DNA from: Xiphophorus maculatus
Lineage: Eukaryota > Chordata > Actinopteri > Cyprinodontiformes > Poeciliidae
Assembly: GCF_002775205.1 (NCBI RefSeq)
Contig: NC_036456.1
Coordinates: forward strand, 9,203,463-9,267,462
Length of the DNA: 64,000 bases
Direction of reading: 5' to 3'
The translations under genes were made by a program, and so were the position numbers. Below are positions 11,039-23,620 of the stretch, piece by piece. The notes beneath the pieces were generated by a model that saw nothing but the letters and a program-made list of their open reading frames with translations, was not told where the DNA came from and did no database searches. Each line of letters opens with the position of its first letter. The stretch's first letter is position 1.

Positions 11039-13182
11039 GAAGATGTATGGGTTCATCTTTTATAATACTTAAACAAATTTTTGAAGAACATGTCTGATCT
11101 GTGCTACACATAAAAGTGAAAGGAAAGATATTGTCTGGTGAAATATGTGCTTATTTTAAATGGATTTGAGTTGTTCTCCATTAAAAGATGTTCTGATTAT
11201 GGGCTAAAGTATTTTGAAATCAATAGAAAAATTTATAGTGATAATGAAGCATATTTTGGTTAATTAACTTGGGAAAATAATTATAGAAATTACAAATATT
11301 ATTGTGTCAGCCATTTTCAGAGCATTAATTTAATGGAGCATGAATGTTTTAAGGAATGTTTTGAAGAATCTGTCATTGATTGAAGTTATCGCTGATCAGT
11401 GAAAGTACGCAGGTGGGATTATAATGGTTTTTCTAAACTTGATTTTTGTTTTGATTTGCATCCATTTAAAACGATTTTGAATAAAACTTTAAATTCGACG
11501 ACGAGTAAAAGCCGAGGTGAAAATTGGTATATTTTGAAAATGTTCGGATTTGTTAAGGCATACATTTACATTATAATTTCTCCAGGTTTAATTTTTTTGA
11601 ATTTTATTTGAGAAACGCATGTAAAATGATTTAGACAAATAACCGATAGGATCTAGTTTGTTCTATAAAAGTAATTTCAACGGGACAGTTTAATTCACAG
11701 TGATTTTCATTTTTGATGGTAAATGTAAGCTTTACAACTACATTGTTAGGGTTTTGTGTTTGTTTTGTTTCGTTTGTTTGATCCTATTTTTACAAGATTG
11801 GTTTAAGAAAAGATCTGCATTTGTTTGATATTCCGGCAAAACGTTACTTTGGAAACATGTCTTTTGAAGCAAATGATTACAGGGTTTTGGTATTTTTCAT
11901 CGGTTGGAGCTATAGTATATAATAATAGCAACGTACATTGAAGGGATCACATCCACCATTTGATGAGCAGAATTGGACAAACTAGGAGATAAGGTTTCAA
12001 GTGATGTGTTGCTCATGGTTTTGCACGCGGACTGCCCTGGAGTTTCGAACTCCAGGTGGGACTTTGGACTCTGTCACACAAGCTGTTGTCATGCGAGGCG
12101 GGGGTGGGGCTGCTTGGAGAAGCGGCTTCACACTTATTTCGAAGATAGCAGCCACAGAGTCACGAGCGGTGGAGGATTCACTCTGACACGGGGTGACTTG
12201 AAGATGTTTGTGTTAAATACACAAATGAATGATGCTTTTGGAAAATCTGATCTCTGTTTTGTCGTTTCAGTTTGGTTTCCTGGTCCCCTGTGGATGTGGT
12301 CTCATTCAAACTCTGCGTTCTTTGATAAAAAGGATTAAAATAGTTCCTCTGATGGGAAGTAACAAAGCAAATTTATTTTTAGGTGAAACCATCGTTTGAT
12401 TATGCTGACAGTAATGGAGATGATATTAAAGAATGTTGTAATTGTGTTTCTGATGCTAATGAAATTCATGTTGACACAAAATGTCTGTTTAATAACCTGT
12501 GACAGGTCGCTTCACGAGATTTGGTTTCCTAACGAGGTGATTTCATTTTCTCCTTGACATCTCTCTGTAATATTGACCTAATAATCCCATTTTAAGTGAG
12601 CGACGGACGCTCAGGTGGGAGCCTGAGGTTTCCGACTGAAGAAGATCAAGCTGCAAGAGGATCATCATAAACTTTTATTGCGTGTTTTTCGTTCGTTGTG
12701 AACTCTGACAAGGACTGTCGTTTTGTTTTTTGCGCGCATTTTTTGAACAATTCCTGACGAAGACTTCATATTTTTTTGAGAGACTGTCGATGGACATTTA
12801 AAAAAAAAAAAAAAAAAACAGAAAAGACGTGCAGCAGATTGTAATTTTGTGTGTTTCTTGGTTCGACGTTTGTAATTTTGTGATGAATGTTGTCTTTGAA
12901 GTTGCAGAGCATTTCTTACTAGTTTTTATATGTATGTCCCTGCTTTATTTTTTATTGTATACTTTGGGTTTTTTGGTTTGTCTTGTGTTTTGGTTGTATT
13001 GTGATAATTTTGTTTTATGTTTTTACACTTTTAAGGATAAGTCTTTCTACACCTTGGGTTTTGTTTACAAAGGGGGATTGTATGTAATTAGGGTACGTCA
13101 CTATTTTCTCTTTTATTTTTCGGTTTTTTCGTTTTTTTATACATAGTTTTGGTTCGGTATTAGAAGGCTTACTCAATTTTTA

Positions 13183-13215
13183 TTGAGGTCTTTTGAAAAA
13201 GACCTCAAAAGGGGG
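13183..13215 (+). other. Stem-loop followed by polypurine tract, module 4
   Basis: Arms ttgaggtctttt (13183-13194) and aaaagacctcaa (13197-13208) pair perfectly, and are followed by aaggggg and then TG, the expected start of an LTR. Likely the plus-strand primer site of the + strand element. Confidence 0.65.
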
Positions 13216-13217
13216 AT

Positions 13218-13933
13218 TGCTAAGGAAAATGATTATTTAATGCTAAAAATACACTTAATCTTACAACATGTGGAAAGGGATAGCCAACACTTTATTTGGA
13301 ACAGTTTTCTGTGGAGCATGGGGGAGCTCACAACAGCAGACATTCAAACAAAACAGGGCCTTTTCTTCCCCATTGACACAACAGAGCAATAAATTTGCAT
13401 TCCAATGGGAGTGGGGGCTACGCAGGTGTCTGTGAAATCTCATCTTAGGACGTTTGGCTCCAGGGATCTTCCGTATCAGGCAGAGATGACCACGGGGTAG
13501 TCCGCCCTCTGCTTAGATAAAAAACAGGCACCTTTGCTATAAATCAGGAAGTCCCAACTTTCTTTGGGGGCCTGAGGGAGTTCTAATTGGACGAAGAGCA
13601 GAACGCCTTTTTTGCATATATTAAATAGGGAAACTCCTCTTCTGTTTAAAAATTCCAGGCCAGAAAACGGAGTTTGAGTTTTTTTCCATTTTTTTACTCC
13701 ACGCGGGCGCCTTTGTCTGTCTTATGTGTTTTGTGTTTGTCTGTCTTCCCCTTGTGTGTTTTTATTTTCATGAGAAAATGCATATCTCTGTATCTCTGCA
13801 GCTTTGTTGTCGATTGCTTTGTATGAGATTAAAACTCCGTGATCTGTGACGTCAACACGTTTTGTTGTTGTTTCGTTTTAGCAGCACGCGGTTGCAGGAC
13901 GCTCACGGAGAACCCCGCTCGACCCGGCTAACA
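13218..13933 (+). mobile_element. Candidate 3' LTR of the + strand retroviral segment
   Basis: Begins TG right after the purine tract and could end in CA at 13933 (ggctaaca). Inside are a TATA-like catatattaaatag near 13614 and a polyadenylation hexamer attaaa at 13828, in the order expected for an LTR. There is no second copy in the window to prove the borders. Confidence 0.4.
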
Positions 13934-14636
13934 GGAGGAAAAGGAGAGCCATGCTTTTCCAAAATTTAAGCTAACATAATAACTTTTCTCCTTAACAGGT
14001 TAAAGGTCATAGCGGGCAAAAAAACTGTTGAAAACATTCCAGTTGTTTTCTGGAGCGTTTTCCACAGCAAGGACAAAACTGAAATTGCTCCTACTGGATC
14101 GAGGGCTTCATATTGATCCTGTGATTAGGATCGATATCCAGTTGTAACAATTACTAATTAACATCTTTGTTTTTAACACTCTGGCTCAGAAAATTGCAGA
14201 AGAATAAACAAATGTCAGGCAGAACGAATATAGTATTCGTTCAAGGCTTGTGGAGCAAAATATTTCTCTTTTGAACTGTGGAAACTTGTTCATGTGCAAA
14301 CATACAAGTTCCTTATTATGCATGTAGAAGCATTTTTCTGAGATCTGTCGTCTTTATCACATCCACATAGCAGCTCTGCTGTGAAGAAGTAAATAACGGG
14401 TGTAAAAAAAAGTGTGAAACGTTGCCAGAGTCTTTTTGCTCAACTCAACACGGCTTGAAAGAAGTTAAAAATAAAATGAACCAAGCATAAGATATTTCTA
14501 AAGCAACGTCTTTATACAGCCTTAAAATAAATTATTGTAATTGTTGCCAGATGAATGTATTGCCAGAAAACAGAACTAAAACTAAGCTAAATGATTGAGC
14601 ACATTTAGCTTCAAGTGTTTCATTTCCTCAATTTTG

Positions 14637-15969
14637 TGCCGAAAGAAAATAGAGAAGCTGTGGATTAAAAAAAAGACACAGAGATGACTGAGCTTCAGAA
14701 GTCTTGTTGGTAACATTCACTTCCTCTTGATGCACGATCATTTCACTCATTTATGAAAACATACATCTGCGTGTTCTAAGGCCAGTAGGTGATTTCAGAC
14801 GTCTTTGTACCAAACTGATGCTGAAGAGAACACTTTAAAGATTATATCTCACAGGAAACTCCAGTTATATATCATCTCTACTACATCAGGTGTGATGACG
14901 TCACACCTGACAATTCGGCTGTGTTCACACAGCAGGCAAATTCACTTCTTTTTTTGCCCTTTGCGACCTTTTTCACCGCGATCTGAATGGCCCAATTCCC
15001 TCCATTTCACCCGTAATCTGAATGTTTTCTAAGTGCCTGCAGTCTTAACGATCATGTTGCATTTAATCCGACTTTTATGTCATTAATAAAAAAACATGCA
15101 TCGTAATTCTACACCAGAAAAGTCCAGACGCAATAAATGAGGACATAAACAATGATTGAAACTTATGATATTGAATTTATGAGCCAAACTTGTGTCGCTG
15201 AAAAGCATCACGTCATTCACCCGTCTCTTACCTCTGGCTACACATCCGAGTTGGAGTCAAGGCTCCACAAAAAGCCACTGATATTAGACGTGTTTTCTTT
15301 TTATTAGCTTCCTCCGTGTTGAGTGAACTTGTGACAATACTTTCTGAATAAACGGTAAAATCGATAGATACACGTGTCAACGTACAAGCGCGCCGTTACT
15401 TCCGTAAACAAGGCGCTTCTTCTGCGAAAGCGGGTCGTGAACTGCTCACTCAGAAATGTCATTGTGGTCGAGTTCAATTTGTATCTAAATGACCGTGCAA
15501 TAAATAAATAAATAAATGAAAAATCGGATATGAGCATCAAGACCTGTTGACAAATCCAGAACCCAAAAGACTAATCGGAGAGAGAACAGGGGTCAAGCAC
15601 CGGAAAACAACCCAAGAAAGAAATAAGAGGCCAAGTCAGAAACAGTTCAGGTCAAATGACAAGAATGTCGGCAAACAACTGGGAGACAAGGTGGCTTGAA
15701 AGTTGAGGCAGAGCAGCAGACGATGTGGCAGGTGAGAACAGGTAAGCTGTATAGGCAGCAGGACAGGATAGATGATACATTCAGGGTTGGCTGGGGGGGC
15801 AGAGCTCAAGCTGTGACACTCAGTGTGCAAAACAACGTTTCCATAAAACCACACAAAGAGGAAATGCTGACACCAGCAAATTCTTGGCCAGAAATATTCA
15901 TACTTTGTATATCATGTTCCTTATTTTTGTTGGTTCTTTGCATTAATAAGTTCTCAGAAATCAAAACGT
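14637..15969. other. 1.33-kb stretch in copy A absent from copy B
   Basis: Copy B joins cctcaattttgt directly to aatcaccaaaaggc, with a 2-bp (gt) overlap. Contents: a CRE-centred inverted repeat at 14886-14910, an ATAA repeat near 15500, and purine-rich repeat-like sequence at 15540-15790. No gene seen. A deletion in copy B is more likely than an insertion here. Confidence 0.55.
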
Positions 15970-16979
15970 AATCACCAAAAGGCACAGTATGGATCTGACC
16001 ATCGGAGGCAGACATCAATGGTGAGAATACACAGACAAGTTCAAGTCAACAAACAAGGAAGTAATTTGTTTGAATGTGAGGTGTAGTAAAAAGTCAGAAT
16101 ACATCTTTTTAGTAAATTGCCCAATTACCATAATATCTGGAATTTCACATTTTCTTCAAGCTCTGCGCTTATTAAAAGCCATGTGTGTCTGATGATACGA
16201 TGCTGACCAAATGTCTCTTCTGAGTTCAGAGGATGAAACTCCACATGGACTCATGACCCAGACACTCAGGACGTTTACTGTGAAGCGAAAGTGATCCAGC
16301 GTTTCTTCACTTCAGACTTCGCACTTACTTTGAAAACCAGTGAGAGAGCTGAGTAAAATAAAATGATGATTTATCAAGTTTTTTTGAGAATAGAAATGAA
16401 TAAGATTAACTGGGCCGAGTTAGAGAGTTCAACTTTCCCTTCACCGCTGGTCCCACAAGGGGCGCTGGTGTCTATCTCTAGAGGAGAGGGCTGACGTTCA
16501 CCCTAAACACATCTGAAAGTATCTGAGATCCACATAAAAAAAAAACAACTCATATTAGAACTATCAGAGGAAACCAGATTACCTGGAGAGAATCCATGAT
16601 TCATGGGAAAAAACTCCATGTATAAAAATCCCAGATTTGAGTCCAGTTCTTCCACGCTGTGGGGCAACTGGACTAAAACTTGTTCAGCCATCCAGCCCCA
16701 GTCTGCTGTCGGCGTAGTTATAAAAAAAAAAGAAAAGGTGTTAGCAGCACCATTCTGTGTATCAACAGGAACAAAAACCAGAGTGTGAAGTTAAAAGCCT
16801 GAAATAACTGCAGCTGAGCTGTAGAGCTCCTTCAGTGACAAACTGCTGCACCTTTAATGCACAAAGGAGAGTTACTGTAGATCCAAACTCTCAGAAGCTT
16901 TTAAACTTTATAACCATCACTGCTTCCAACAACATCAATGTCTTTGCAGAAATGCTTGCATTTCTACAATCCACTCTGT

Positions 16980-19374
16980 TTTTACTCATTTTAAATAACA
17001 TTTCTGCACTAATGTTCTGTTGTAAATACTGTGCATGTATGTTGAACACACATGCACAGAAAGTGACACGACTCAGTTGCACATCCGTTCAATCATGAGT
17101 ACAATATTTCTATTTCTAGTAACGGCACCTTATTTTTCATGTTTGTCTTTTACAGTCTTTTATTACTATTGTTGTTAATCTTGTTTTTTATATATTGTTT
17201 TAATGCTTCAAGAACTTTTTGTGTGAACATTTATATCTGTTACACCTGAATGTCCCACTTTGCTGGACAATAAAAACTGTTTCTTTTTCTATTTCTCAAA
17301 TATGTGATATAGAGCCCCCTAGTGGTTGATGATGTTACAATTCAGTTATTAATAAAAAAATCTATTTTTACTTTCAAAACATGACCTAAATGTTCACAAT
17401 TGACCTAATAATGAGCATAATAGTGACTTATTAGGCTAATAAGTCAATATTTTTGCATACCTGTAATCTATATGTGTATTTTACCATTTATTCATGGTTG
17501 TTGATCTTTTCTGGAGGATTTTGCACCGATGACGTCTTTCTTGTATTTGTAAGGATTATCTGGCGCCCTCTTGTGGTTCAATGGTCTAAACTTCGCGTTG
17601 GTCTGAAATGAAGGCAACATGAATAATTAAACAACTTTATAGAAACAACTTATTTTAATTAAAGCCATTCATTCACAGCTTTTTTAAATATATTGTTAGC
17701 AATGGATGGAGCAATGTATTGTTTAATTTAATGTATGTTAAATTAATTGTTTAACTAATTGTAGCCATTAGAAGTGACAAATATGCACATAAATTAAACT
17801 TTTGTGGGACGATTACTGCAGACGGACAGTAATTATTAAAAACTAAAAAAAAATTCCCAGAAAAATTTGACTTGATGCAATTTTCAATTTTACCATGTTT
17901 CTTTTGACAGGAAATATTTACATGTCAGAGTAAAACCCCTGTAGAAATACTAAAGATTCATTTAAGAGTAACTGCAGTCTGTAACACGATTATTAAGAAA
18001 CAAAGTTAAAACTAAAATAATCATTACTTCAAACAAAACCTTAATATTTGGCAGCAACTCAGCAAATCTTAGAAAAAAAAGAGATTATGGATTGCACAAA
18101 CATTGAGTCACTTTTGTTTTTATTGAAGTTCAATGATGTGACAGTCATGCATAGAAAAATCACCACTAAAAGTTTGCTGGTAGAAATAGAATGGTTAAGA
18201 AAAAGACAAATTAAAAACAGAAAAACGTACAAATATATTTCTATCCAAGTTATGTTTTTTTATGGATGCACATAAAATAAACAAAGCTTAAAACATCTGT
18301 ATCAAAAATGTAGAAATGAATGTCATTGTTAAGAGATGCTTCCTTGCTAAACTCAGACACGGTGAAAATATTAAACTTAAATGTCCTTTTAAATGCAGCA
18401 ATAACATCGTTGCACCTGAAAAGTGAAAGAGTTTAAAGGACATTTGCATATAATACAGCACGCTTTGAATCCACACAAAACTTTAAATTGATCCGTTTCA
18501 ACTTTCGCGCATATCTAGCTTTTGTTTTCCAGTTTCATTAAATGTTTGTTAGTAAAAATTCTTCACAGATGCATAAAAATAGGAGATTTTTTTCTTTTGT
18601 CATGTGTTGCAGTGTAAGGTGGTGAGAACATGTGATGAACCCAGATTGTTGGGTGAGAAAAATGATTTAATGATCCAAAAACACAATAATCCAGGCAGCA
18701 CAGATGAGCAGAAGAATAATGCTGACAACTGGAACTAATGAACAACAGACGGGAGACAAAACGTCAAACTTGACTCGACAACTAGACCGATTAGACAAGG
18801 ACCCGACGAGGAACAAGGACCACAGGTGGGATTAAACACACAGAGGGTAATCAGGGAACGAGACACACCTGGGAACAACCAAGGGGTCGACAGGACAACA
18901 CGGAGACTCAAGACACAGAAACCCAAAACCAGCACACAGAAAAACTCAAACCAACACAGAGAAAACCCAATCCTGACATTTTTACATTGTGATAACGTTT
19001 TTATCCAGAGGCATTCTGGATCTCATTTCAGAATAAACTTCTCCATCGGTTGCTGCACGGCTCCACTTTCCTGTAGAGAAAGAGAAAAGCGTCAAATCAA
19101 ACATATTCATGTTTTTTTAACCATTGGTAATAACAGCATTAATAACAAAGCTGCTACTGCAAATGGTGTCAAATATGAACATTTTACTGTTTATTATCAT
19201 GTAGCAGCAACATTTTACAGTGATAGAGGAAATCCAATACAAAGAAAATAAAATGCACATCTAGCTAATTATTTAGTATAAATTATACAGAAGCAGATTC
19301 AATTTTACAAATTCATCTCAATACAGATTTCTCCTACCTTTATGTTGTTTTTCTCTCCGTTTTTACGTTTTGCT
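16980..19374. other. Intergenic region between copy A flank and the ITIM receptor exons
   Basis: AT-rich, with no coding exon recognised. 18600-18980 is a purine-rich interspersed-repeat-like stretch with many short CAACACAGAGA-type words. The 3' UTR and polyadenylation site of the minus-strand ITIM receptor are expected just below 19375 but cannot be fixed. Confidence 0.5.
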
Positions 19375-20893
19375 TTAGCTTTCAGTGGTTTCTAAAACAA
19401 AAAAGAAACCTCAGGATTTTTACCAGAGAACAATCGTCTGTAGCAGGTGTAGCTGGGTTTGAATATAAATAATAAAAAGTTACATTAGCTCAGCATTTCT
19501 AAGTTATATCAAATCACCTTAACTTTTGGGGAGATTATTAAGCAACGTTTCTAAAAAAAATATTAACATCAATGAAAGTCGGGCAGGTATCCAGAACCCT
19601 AAAAGTCCTTAGCTGGTTCTCTGATCTGACATATTCTGCTGGTTTCTAGTTGTAGTAAAGGGCAGATGATTGTCTGACCTGCATGATGGGATGTAATGAT
19701 CTGCAGTGCTGTTGGCATGACGACACATTTCAGTGAAAACATTGACTGCTGGAGCTGAACAAACTTACCTGTAGTTTCTGTTTTTATGCAGCTGTACACA
19801 GAATCGTCCTCTGGGTCATCAGAACTCCCTGTTAATACGACGAATCATCAACAAAAACAAAATGATGTATAATTAAGGTAAAAAACATGAAATTACATTT
19901 AAACATAACTACTTTATTCTAGCTGCTGATGTACCACGATGCTGATCCTGATTTCCACAATGTTCTACAGGAACACAGTGGGAAACGTGTCAACGCCTGA
20001 ATATATTCATTTGTTTTTGATGTTTTGGAGGAATGATCATTTTTAAAGCCTTAATCTTCTTAAATGAGACCTTGGATTTAATCTGTTTCCGAAATATTTT
20101 GGATTTTAATTTCAGACCCTGGCAATCTTACTACTAAAATCAGTCAGTTGCTGCATCTCGACGTTCTTCAAGGAGTTTAACTTACTGTTCATAGTGGCTG
20201 GTTGGATTGACTCGTATTCAGAAGCATCACCTGCAGAGCAATGACAATGTCAAGAGTAGAATAATCTGCATTTGGGATTTTAAAACCTTTTTATAATTTT
20301 TTGCAGTTTTCAATGTGATGTCTTCTTTAGTGTTATCTGCCACAAGTATGACACATTTATTAAAACACAGAATATTAAAATGTTTTTTTTTTCTTGCTGC
20401 TGTTTAAAAGTTAGAAAACATCCCACACATGAGGGCAGCATGTTTTCTGTAGCAGATGTATTGAGCATTGCTTTCATATGTTCCTGTGTTGGACTGTAGA
20501 AAAATCCTAATCATGTTCAGGATTTTTGCAGGTTACATTTTAACACCAGCTCCGGTTGAATCAGATGTAAATAATGTTGAACTTTTTCTGTGTTTCTCAG
20601 AATAATGTCCAGTGTGGCTGTTTAAGGTCTTTGATAAATGATTATTGAAAATGAAATCATCTTGAATCACATTTTTAGGGAACTAATATAAAATATAAAT
20701 CAAGGTTACTAACCGTGTAGCAGAGAGCTGTAAACTTGGCTCTCTGTCTGGTTGGGTCCTTGATTTGAGGTCGAGTTCTGACTGCTGACCTCTGACCTAA
20801 ATTATGCAAAAGGTTATACTGAAATAAATACAAAACGGATGGAAGAATCAGAGGAAAGTAAATTAAAGAGTACTGACCTGAAGCACCATAAAC
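19375..20893 (-). CDS. Cytoplasmic tail exons with two ITIMs
   Basis: Five small exons. The first is only 16 nt (20878-20893), enters in phase 1 and leaves in phase 2 (GLWCF). 20714-20796 gives SEVSSQN...SQVYSSLLH. 20186-20230 gives ASEYESIQP (ITIM S-x-Y-x-x-I). 19769-19828 gives EDDSVYSCIKTETT (second ITIM). 19375-19391 ends TTES and TAA. The phase change made by the 16-nt exon is required for the ITIM frame, which supports it as real. Confidence 0.78.
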
Positions 20894-23468
20894 CTGTGGA
20901 TGGAAAAAAAGACAATTTGATGCATTATAGTGCAAAACTGTTTTTCTTTTTTTGTTCCTCTGTTTTGTCAAATCGTCTAAAGAAATTTAAAACATTTGAA
21001 ACTGAAGCATCTAAGTTGCTGCATATTCACCCTTGGACTGTTTGCAGCACAACATCAACAGCAGGAGAAAACCAAGAGTGAATCCAACAACTGGTCTAAC
21101 GATCAACATCACAGGAAACGAAGAGCTGACAGGACTGGATACAGTTACTGGAAATAAGAAACATTGAACATAAGAAAACATTTTTACCTCGACAATGAAT
21201 GAAAAACAAGTTTGTGCCACTGTGTCTTTTTAGAGCAACCAGAGGAATTTCATTCATTCCTAACACAGTAATATATCGTTCTTACATATTTTGGAAGAAT
21301 GTCAACATTATCAAGAACAAGCTGCTAGGAAACTTATTTTGCTTTTTGTCACTTTTCTACCTGCTATATTTGTGGTGAAAGACAAGATTTAAGGCATATC
21401 AATGACTCTGTTTATCTTTTCCCTGAAAAAATTGTTTACAAAATAAGAAATCATGAAAAGTTTTAATCCTCCTCACCTCTAACAGACATCCAGCTCCTTG
21501 GTGACTCTTTTCCTGAATATTGACATTTGTAGAAACCTTCATCTGACTTTGACACTGCAGAGATATTCAGCTCGTCTCTGTCGTCATTATTGATGAGTGT
21601 ATCATTGTGATAGAAAAACACATTAGGGAAATGATCTTGTTCATTATATATGCATCTCAGAATAACAGGATCTCCTTCAGTCACAGGATGAACAGGGCTC
21701 ACCAGGATAACATCATCATAATAATCATCTGTAAAACAATCAGAATATCACGGACTGTTGAACAATTAATTGTTGTTGACATTTAGAAAAGGTTGCATAA
21801 TGAAGAAGTATTTTTAAAGTTGGTTTTATCAGGGTATGTGTGGTTCAAATTTGACCGAAAACAGTAATCTTTACATTCTCAGAAATAAAATCTTGGGTGT
21901 TTTTGCATAAGCGACTAAAATAGACTCACGTTAATGCAGCAGTTGCTCTTAATTGTTGATGATACGAATACATTTGTGATTGATTGCTGAAAGTTTTCAG
22001 TGATGACTAAGATGAGAAGTCTTAGGTTTTAAAACAAATGTGTGCAGGTCATTGGTCACTCATTTTTAATCTTTATGAAATTAGAAAGTATAGGGAATAA
22101 TCTTATCATTTCTCCACAGATTGATTTATTCTCATCCAGACTTCAGTGATAGACAACACAATAGATTATGGAAGAAATGGTTGTGGACTGTTAGCATGCC
22201 TTATGGATTTGCAACAATGTTCACTTGTACAGAGCCCCAGATGGGACTTGGAAAAATGTTTTCTCTTGCGTTATAAGTGTTGCGTTCCCTCGCAATGTGA
22301 TTACTGCAATATTTGCTGGTTCCTTTTGTATACAGTCACAAATGTCAACTTAAAAATTTAAATGTATACACATTTAAAGAGTCTTAGCATTTATTCTTAA
22401 CTCTTTGGTGCAAAAAACTGACTGAAACTGGATTTATTCACTGCATGCTTATGTCTGCATTGAGATGGAACTGCACATGAAAACGGACCTTTAAACCATT
22501 CAGACTACCAACACAAGAGACACGATCAAAACCGTCAGATGACTGATTTGTCCGCGATAATAACTCAGAAATAGTCCAAATAGTTTAGATGTATTTTTAT
22601 TTCTGTCCTTCTTACGGAAAGTTTCTGTTTATATCACAGGTTTGTGGTGCCTTTTGATCCAAAAGAAAAATAAATAAAATTTCAGATATTTTAGAAGGAG
22701 ATATTAACATGCATAGAAAAACCTGACGAAAGCCTTTTATTATAACTGAAAGTACAAAGGCCACCATAAGAAATGCTTACAGTATTCAACTAAGCCATAT
22801 TTACTAATCAGCACAGTATTCTGTGCTGATTTGTATGGAGCCCCATGGCCTCTAGGGGGCTCCACACATTTACACAATGCATATTATTAAATTTAACCAC
22901 ATTTTATGTTTCTGTTCAAAAAGCAAATGACTCACCTTTTACTTACTGGAGCAGATGTTTATGAAACAGTCAGAGAAAGAAGCTGCTCAGTTTTGAAGGA
23001 AAAACTTTTAACACCCATCCGCTGCATATGTTTACCACGTAATTTTTCTTTATTCATGTTTTAAATTTATGAACAGGGCACAATTCAGGAATCACTAGGT
23101 TGCTACGGGTTGTTTACAGTATTTTCAGGTATGATGAAATATAAATAATGTTTAAAACACTGGAAAAAGTAAAAACACCTTGAATCATAACCTACCCTGT
23201 ACAGTGATGTTGACTGCGTTGCTGAATTCTCCAGATCCAGACTCACACCAGTAAACTCCACTGTGATGCTCCAGTCTGTTAATGGTACATGAGGATCCAT
23301 GCATCGTCCCCCAGTTGGAGCACTGAATGTATGATGGACTGGTTGATTCTGTAAACCTCCTCATCCTCCACTTGGTGTCGTTCCCACCACATTTCATTGT
23401 GACAGGCTGATCAATAAAATGTTGAACTCTGTCAGGACTCACTGAGAGAGAAGCTGCTGGATGAGAGT
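19375..23468 (-). CDS. Inhibitory FCRL-like receptor: Ig, transmembrane and ITIM tail exons
   Basis: Exons in order: Ig 23196-23468, Ig 21477-21728, transmembrane 21031-21147, tail 20878-20893 (16 nt), 20714-20796, 20186-20230, 19769-19828, and last coding 19375-19391 with TAA. All junctions are GT/AG and the phases chain without a break. Domain 1 ends SGVYWCESGSGEFSNAVNIT, and domain 2 starts SPVHPVTEGDPVILRC, the signature of teleost Fc-receptor-like D1-D2. The tail has two canonical ITIMs, SEYESI and SVYSCI, plus QVYSSL. Phosphorylated ITIMs recruit SHP phosphatases, so the product should inhibit signalling. No signal exon lies between 23469 and the retrovirus. It may be the 3' part of the gene beginning at 37699. 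Confidence 0.8.
21031..21147 (-). CDS. Transmembrane exon of ITIM receptor
   Basis: 117 nt, acceptor tcttatttccag, donor gtgaat, phase 1-1. Encodes a serine-rich stalk (VSSPVSSSFP), a hydrophobic span (PVVGFTLGFLLLLML), then CCKQSK as the cytoplasmic stop-transfer. An arginine (IVRPVV) lies at the outer edge of the span. Confidence 0.85.
21477..21728 (-). CDS. FCRL-like second Ig domain
   Basis: 252 nt, phase 1-1, acceptor tgttttacag, donor gtgagg. Begins with an acidic DDYYDDV, then SPVHPVTEGDPVILRC, VFFYHND and AVSKSDEGFYKCQYSGKESP. Both Ig cysteines are present. Confidence 0.87.
23196..23468 (-). CDS. FCRL-like Ig domain with CES-SNAVNIT signature
   Basis: 273 nt, phase 1-1, acceptor ttgttttcag, donor gtaggt. 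Reads ASLSVSPDRVQHF, VTMKCGG (first cysteine), CSNWGTMHGSSCTINRLEHH (an extra cysteine pair) and SGVYWCESGSG. In the teleost family this is normally the membrane-distal domain. Confidence 0.87.
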
Positions 23469-23620
23469 CTGAAAACAACAAAATAATTGTACAGAATTTT
23501 TCTTAGTGTTGAAAAAATGTAAAAAAACAATGTTCATTATTGAGCTGTGATTGTAAAATAAACTGTAAAACGATTAGTGGTTTACAGACATTACAGTAGG
23601 GAAGGTAAAACCAAAGACAC

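Larger units (their letters stand above)
10910..14232 (+). mobile_element. 3.3-kb copy-A-specific segment with retroviral 3' features
   Basis: Copy B lacks this whole stretch: agagtctaa at 10909 joins gt(a/c)ttc(g/a)ttcaagg. About 0.9 kb (11005-11900) is homologous, in reverse orientation, to 25.15-26.08 kb inside the retrovirus. It has two hairpin plus oligo-G tract modules (11004-11038, 13183-13215) and an LTR-like end. The sense strand is very T-rich and has no convincing gag, pol or env frame. Insertion in A is favoured over deletion from B, but no target duplication was found. Confidence 0.5.
6180..16980. repeat. Segmental duplication, block A
   Basis: Collinear with 35090-39895 (block B) at high identity, from the Ig pseudo-exon through the signal exons to catttctacaatccactctg. 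It differs by large indels: the L2 insertion, the 3.3-kb and 1.33-kb segments and about 470 bp in A, and a hAT element in B. The two blocks carry paralogous gene starts. Confidence 0.9.

Noticed and set aside
11973..12338. 121-codon frame on + within the 3.3-kb segment as a retroviral or host gene
   Set aside because: No retroviral or cellular motif, no conservation with the other retroviral copy in that part.
12829..13146. Hydrophobic 105-codon frame on +
   Set aside because: The sequence is T-rich, so phenylalanine, leucine and valine codons arise by composition; no domain, and the start follows a poly(A) run.
16503..16691. Minus-strand frame (WMAEQVLVQLPH...) repeated at 39410-39697 in block B, with a gtaatc donor-like end
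   Set aside because: The differences between copies are mainly amino-acid changes and no domain is recognisable, so it is duplicated non-coding DNA, not an exon under selection.
18826..19251. 141-codon frame on +
   Set aside because: Its first half is repeat-like, rich in Q, T and R from CA/GA words; no domain.
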